From Azadirachta indica (Eukaryota; Streptophyta; Magnoliopsida; Sapindales; Meliaceae), in the NCBI GenBank assembly GCA_022749755.1, contig CM040441.1:17051475-17115474 (forward strand): 64,000 nucleotides of DNA, in the 5' to 3' direction. The translations under genes were made by a program, and so were the position numbers. Below the pieces are notes generated by a model, which did no database searches, had not been told where the DNA came from, and saw only the letters and a list, made by a program, of their open reading frames with translations. Each line of letters begins with the position of its first letter. Position 1 is the stretch's first letter. Below, one piece after another: positions 60,161 through 64,000 of the stretch.

Positions 60161-61000
60161 ACCAGCTGTAAGCCCACTAGGTATATCATTTGTAAACGTC
60201 CAAACCATTATGCAAATAAATGTCCTCACAGGGAGAAAAAGAAAAAAATACTCAAGTCCATTTGTCACTATTACCTTAACATTGGATCTGACCTTGAGAA
60301 ATATTTATCAGAATAAGAATTAAAAGATTAGGGTACTCTATTTATACTCACAAACCAAAAGATCTAAAACCCCATTGATACAGAGTCTGAATCCTCTATT
60401 AACAGTGATACTTTAGACTTCCATCAACTTCAACCATACCAACCCTTTATAGCCACTTCTCAGCACCACATTATTTCAAACATCTTAATACTCATCCGCA
60501 CCACTAAATATAACTTTCCAAAAGATCTCATTACTCTCATCGACACAATAGCAGTTTATTCCATCCTCTATCCAAACCATATCCCTTCAGAGTTCTGGAA
60601 AGCTCACACTTAGCATTTCAAAGTAGTGAACAATGAAGTGTTCACCACAAACTTGATCAGTAAGCCCATTTATGTTGAATTCTTTCCGGTCTTACAAATT
60701 AAGCACAAATTTATTGGTTTTGACATATCTAACAAAGATTTGATTATAAGATTTAATATCCTAACCCAACTCTTCAAAAAGAAAGTTAATTTGAAGACTA
60801 ATGGGTTAGCATATAGATCTTATTTTCATCCGTGGATTCAGCTCATTAACTATAGTATTACAAGCTCACAAATCCAAATTCAAACCCAAATATTTGTCAT
60901 CTCAGCAGCTGAATCGCACTCCTACTTCCATATAAAATGTCCAAATCCACTTTGAAAAACAAACGGTACTAGATGAGCTTGTTTTTCAAGAAATATGAAG
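60161..61000 (+). pseudogene. Viral zinc knuckle and protease region, right arm
   Basis: The zinc knuckle keeps the His (RPNHYANKC) but the first Cys is replaced by Tyr. Protease-region text follows, with a 109-codon open piece at 60626-60955. Several stops interrupt the region. Confidence 0.7.
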
Positions 61001-61099
61001 ACCGCAGCCCAACTCAAGCAAACCATTTAAAAATGAGTCGAGAGCACCTTTCATTAGTTATTGCTGATTACAACAGTTATAGCGTAAAAGTCTTTTTGA

Positions 61100-62110
61100 G
61101 TCCACACCCTCTCCGTGGCCTGTTAAGTATTATATGTCAACAAAAGAAGTGAACAAGTAAGGGGAAAAATGCGATTGGTTATACATTATCGTTCACTAAA
61201 CTTAATTTTGATAGATGATCAATTTTCAATTCCCAAAAGATAGGTGTTCTTTGCCAATCTTGCCCACAATAACATTTTCTCAAAATTTGACCTCAAAGTA
61301 AGATTTTGGCAGTTAGGCATCAAAGCAGAAGAAAGATTCAAGACGACATTATGTATTCCAAATCACCAAAAAACAATTGTGAAAATTTTCAGTCTACTGG
61401 CGAACAACATGCTGATATACATAGATAATCTGCTCATCTTCTCAAATGATGAAAAGTCTCATATAAGGTATTTACAACAGTTTCATGAATTGCTGTTACA
61501 ACATGGAATCATGCTTTCCCAAATAAAGTGCATCTTTTTTGCAAAAAAGATTGAATTTTTGGGAATACAAATATCACGAGGACAATATGAACCACAGCCA
61601 CACATAGCTAACCAACTTCTAGAATTCCCAGACAAAAACTTCTCAACCAAGCAAATTCAACAGTTTTTGGAAAAAATCAATTATATGGCTGACTTCGTGC
61701 CAAAATTACCCTCAATAATTACGCCCCTATAGCTAATGTTGAAAAAAAATGCCTCGTAATAGAGTACAGAGTATATCGCAGTAGTAAAGCAATAAAACAA
61801 CTAGCACAGCAGTTATCACCACTCCAAATTCCTTTTTCAGAAAGGAGAATATTTCAAACAAATACTAGTGACCTTTATTAGTCAGCAGAACTATTAGAAG
61901 AATAACTGGACAAGAAAAAAATAGTTTGTGACCACAAAAGTGGACAGTTTTCCAAATCAAAACTCCACTACCATTCCATATTTAAAGAAATCTTAGCCGT
62001 TAAACGTGAAATAAAAAAGTTTCAGTTTCATCTCATCAGCTATAATTTCATTATTGGGATGGACATGTCAAGCTTCCTTAAGATACTACAATTCAAACAA
62101 CAAATGCCAA
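61100..62110 (+). pseudogene. Viral reverse transcriptase and RNase H, right arm
   Basis: An open piece at 61244-61732 (162 codons) holds FDLKVRFWQLGIK, the catalytic box reading YIDN (second aspartate lost) and the thumb. About 54 nt upstream of the box are deleted relative to the left arm (61363; left 54347-54400), removing a conserved palm segment. RNase H text follows to about 62100. Confidence 0.85.
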
Positions 62111-63454
62111 ACAGTTAATTGCTTTGATGGGCAGCTTGGTTTGTACAGTTCTCTTTCATGGTTTCACATATAAAAGGCCGTGAAAATATCTTAGTAGACA
62201 TGCTCTCTCGCCCAAACTAGTTCAAGGCAAAAACTTCCCCATCTTGCCTCTTCCAGCTCATTATTCTAACAATCAACATGCTTCACCCAAAAACAGCAAA
62301 TTGGATAGAAGAAGACCCCTTAGACTTCAGACCTTTAGAGGTGACCAAACTCATTTCTAATATGTTATTTTACTAGTTTTAACAACTCAAAACACAATGA
62401 CAACACTATCAGGTTCAGTTCTAAGGCATTAAGGATCCTATGTATTTAGCAGACTAGAAATAGTGCACCCTTCTTATCCTTTCATACATATTTTCAGATC
62501 AAGTGCATTCATAACGATTTTTCAACGATTTATTCCTTATGGTTTTTGTGGTACCTATTACATGAATACCATATAGGAATTGAATTCCATGTGCCAGACA
62601 TGCTTACATGGTTTCAATAGCAATATCAGTCTAGAAGCACTACTACATATATACATTCAAGCCTTGATTCATCCAGCGGACAGTTAACAATATTTATAAT
62701 ATGGTTCAAGCCTATGGAAGAATGACACCAAGTCTTTAAACAGTTCTCTTTCGAGAAAAGAAACATGAGAGCCTACTAGTCCAAACAAAATGTCATTTTA
62801 ATTCTCAAATGTTCAAGTGTTCTCATGACCAATAAAAGACTCCATTACTTCCTATAGTATAAGGAATATGAAAATTTTCCTTAAAGCTTGGCAAGACTTC
62901 CAAGCAACATCCAAAAGAATACGGAGAATTTCAAAGGAAGATTTCAAAGAAAAACATGTGTCCCAACAGAAATCTAGCCTCTGCTGACTTAAACAGCACC
63001 TTGAAAAATATTTTCTGATAAACATAATAGAGACAACACTCATGCCAAAAAAGTGTTTTATTTTTTTGTTGACCAGCATATGCCCTCACAAGCCTCGGAT
63101 ACCCTTCTAAGTTTAGGGTCACCTGAATCACAGCCATTATATTTACAAGAATCCTAAGACCCACATGTCTAATTCAAGAGTCTCGAAGAACTTAAAAAAG
63201 ATTGTTCATAAAACAAAATTTGGCACCACCTACAAAAAAATTCTCTAAACCAACAGAATATGTCAGATAGTAACTGAAGAGCACATAACCCTTGACTCAC
63301 ATATCCCCACATTTTTCTTTTGTGTTTTGTTGTTTTGTAATCATTATAAGAATACTTTCTTAAAAGTACTCGAGTGTGTGTCTTTAATTATTGTAAGCGT
63401 AAATTATTAGTATTGTGTTGTAAGCGCTTACGTATGCGCTCTTCTTTTTCGCCT

Positions 63455-63507
63455 TATATATAAAGAGCTTTCCTTTTCTTTAGAAGAGTAAGTTGGAGAT
63501 CAATAAA
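63455..63507 (+). promoter_or_regulatory. Viral promoter TATA box and poly(A) signal, right arm
   Basis: TATATAAA at about 63455-63462 and AATAAA at 63502-63507, with the same layout as in the left arm. This promoter points right, out of the palindrome and into the F-box fragment in its sense orientation. Confidence 0.6.
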
Positions 63508-63795
63508 AATTTGATTTGCAAGAATTCTCTCTATGATAGTCTAAACTCCTTCCTTCTTCTTTCTTTTTCTAAAACTTCTAATAAAGTTTTGTTCTCTAAG
63601 TATTTTATTCACTACGAGAGATATTTTAACAAAATCTCTAATGTTTCAACGACTTTTAGTTTTAATATCGAGTGCTGTGAGTTTGGAAGGTTGTCTTTGA
63701 TAAACATAGCAGTCTACTCGCCGTAAGTCGCGATAAGAGTTGAGAAGCGCAGCCCGCGACAAAATACCTTATTTATCAAGAAAGGTTTTCCCTCC

Positions 63796-64000
63796 CTCAT
63801 TTGATCATCATGATAATGATTATGTCAGGTATTTGATGAAACTATTGACCACTATTTTGGAGGATAATCATGCACACGAAATTTATTGAATAGTAGGACA
63901 TTGTCCATCCAATTTCTTAACATTCGTAAAGAGCTTCAACTTCTCGACAACCACCTTCTTTATATCGCACAAAGGTATACAATCTTGCATGCCCTTCTAT
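63796..64000 (+). pseudogene. F-box locus copy 3, right part
   Basis: 'atcatcatgat', 'attttggaggataatcatgc', 'cattgtccatccaatttctt' and 'cttctttatatcgcacaaag' match 49690-49863 of copy 2. A frameshifting small deletion and a stop ('gaatag') are visible. The fragment continues past the window end. Confidence 0.65.

Larger units (their letters stand above)
58538..63795 (+). mobile_element. Endogenous pararetrovirus, right arm of palindrome
   Basis: Inverted, diverged copy of the left arm, with the viral sense strand on plus. It carries the movement protein region (58540-59570), a 1.3-kb deletion junction near 59572, a capsid-like remnant, zinc knuckle, protease, reverse transcriptase, RNase H, C-terminal region and promoter. 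It ends at 'cctcatttg' (63795), just short of the primer-binding site. By eye the arms differ at roughly one base in six to eight, plus indels. Many stops make it inactive. Confidence 0.88.

Overview
The window looks like nuclear DNA of a eudicot plant. It is AT-rich, its genes are split by many GT-AG introns, and its encoded proteins are plant-specific types: a KRP-type CDK inhibitor, augmin subunit 3 of the Arabidopsis type, a tail-anchored cytochrome b5 and a class III chitinase. My impression is a woody rosid such as Citrus, but nothing I can see proves the species.

Four host genes look intact. They are a class III (hevamine-type) chitinase on the minus strand (1862-2869, 2 exons, 304 aa), a KRP/ICK cyclin-dependent kinase inhibitor on the plus strand (18531-21624, 3 exons, 242 aa), augmin subunit 3 on the minus strand (26036-35543, 18 exons, 616 aa) and cytochrome b5 on the minus strand (37377-39247, 3 exons, 134 aa). 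I placed every exon by hand, and in all four genes the splice phases add up to one open frame. They have unrelated housekeeping or defence roles and are not a cluster. The chitinase intron begins with GC instead of GT.

Positions 1-8700 are an old tandem segmental duplication. Copy A (about 8-700 and 3020-4560) surrounds the chitinase. Copy B (about 5168-7085 and 7556-8690) lacks the chitinase and instead carries a 1.2-kb fold-back element with a near 9-bp target duplication. Positions 8700-18400 are gene-poor and hold MITEs, a decayed Ty3/gypsy protease fragment, microsatellites and a G-box cluster. Gene-poor AT-rich DNA also fills 21.7-26.0, 35.6-37.3 and 39.3-43.0 kb.

From 43 kb to the end the window is a nest of broken elements set in repeated copies of one F-box-like gene fragment. 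Two copies of its 5' part flank a dead Ty1/copia element (about 43.66-48.99 kb). A further copy is split by about 12 kb of endogenous pararetrovirus (Caulimoviridae). That virus sequence forms a giant head-to-head palindrome: left arm on the minus strand (51892-58537), right arm on the plus strand (58538-63795). Both arms end at the viral primer-binding-site region. Both are full of stops and deletions, and each has lost a different residue of the same catalytic or metal-binding motifs.
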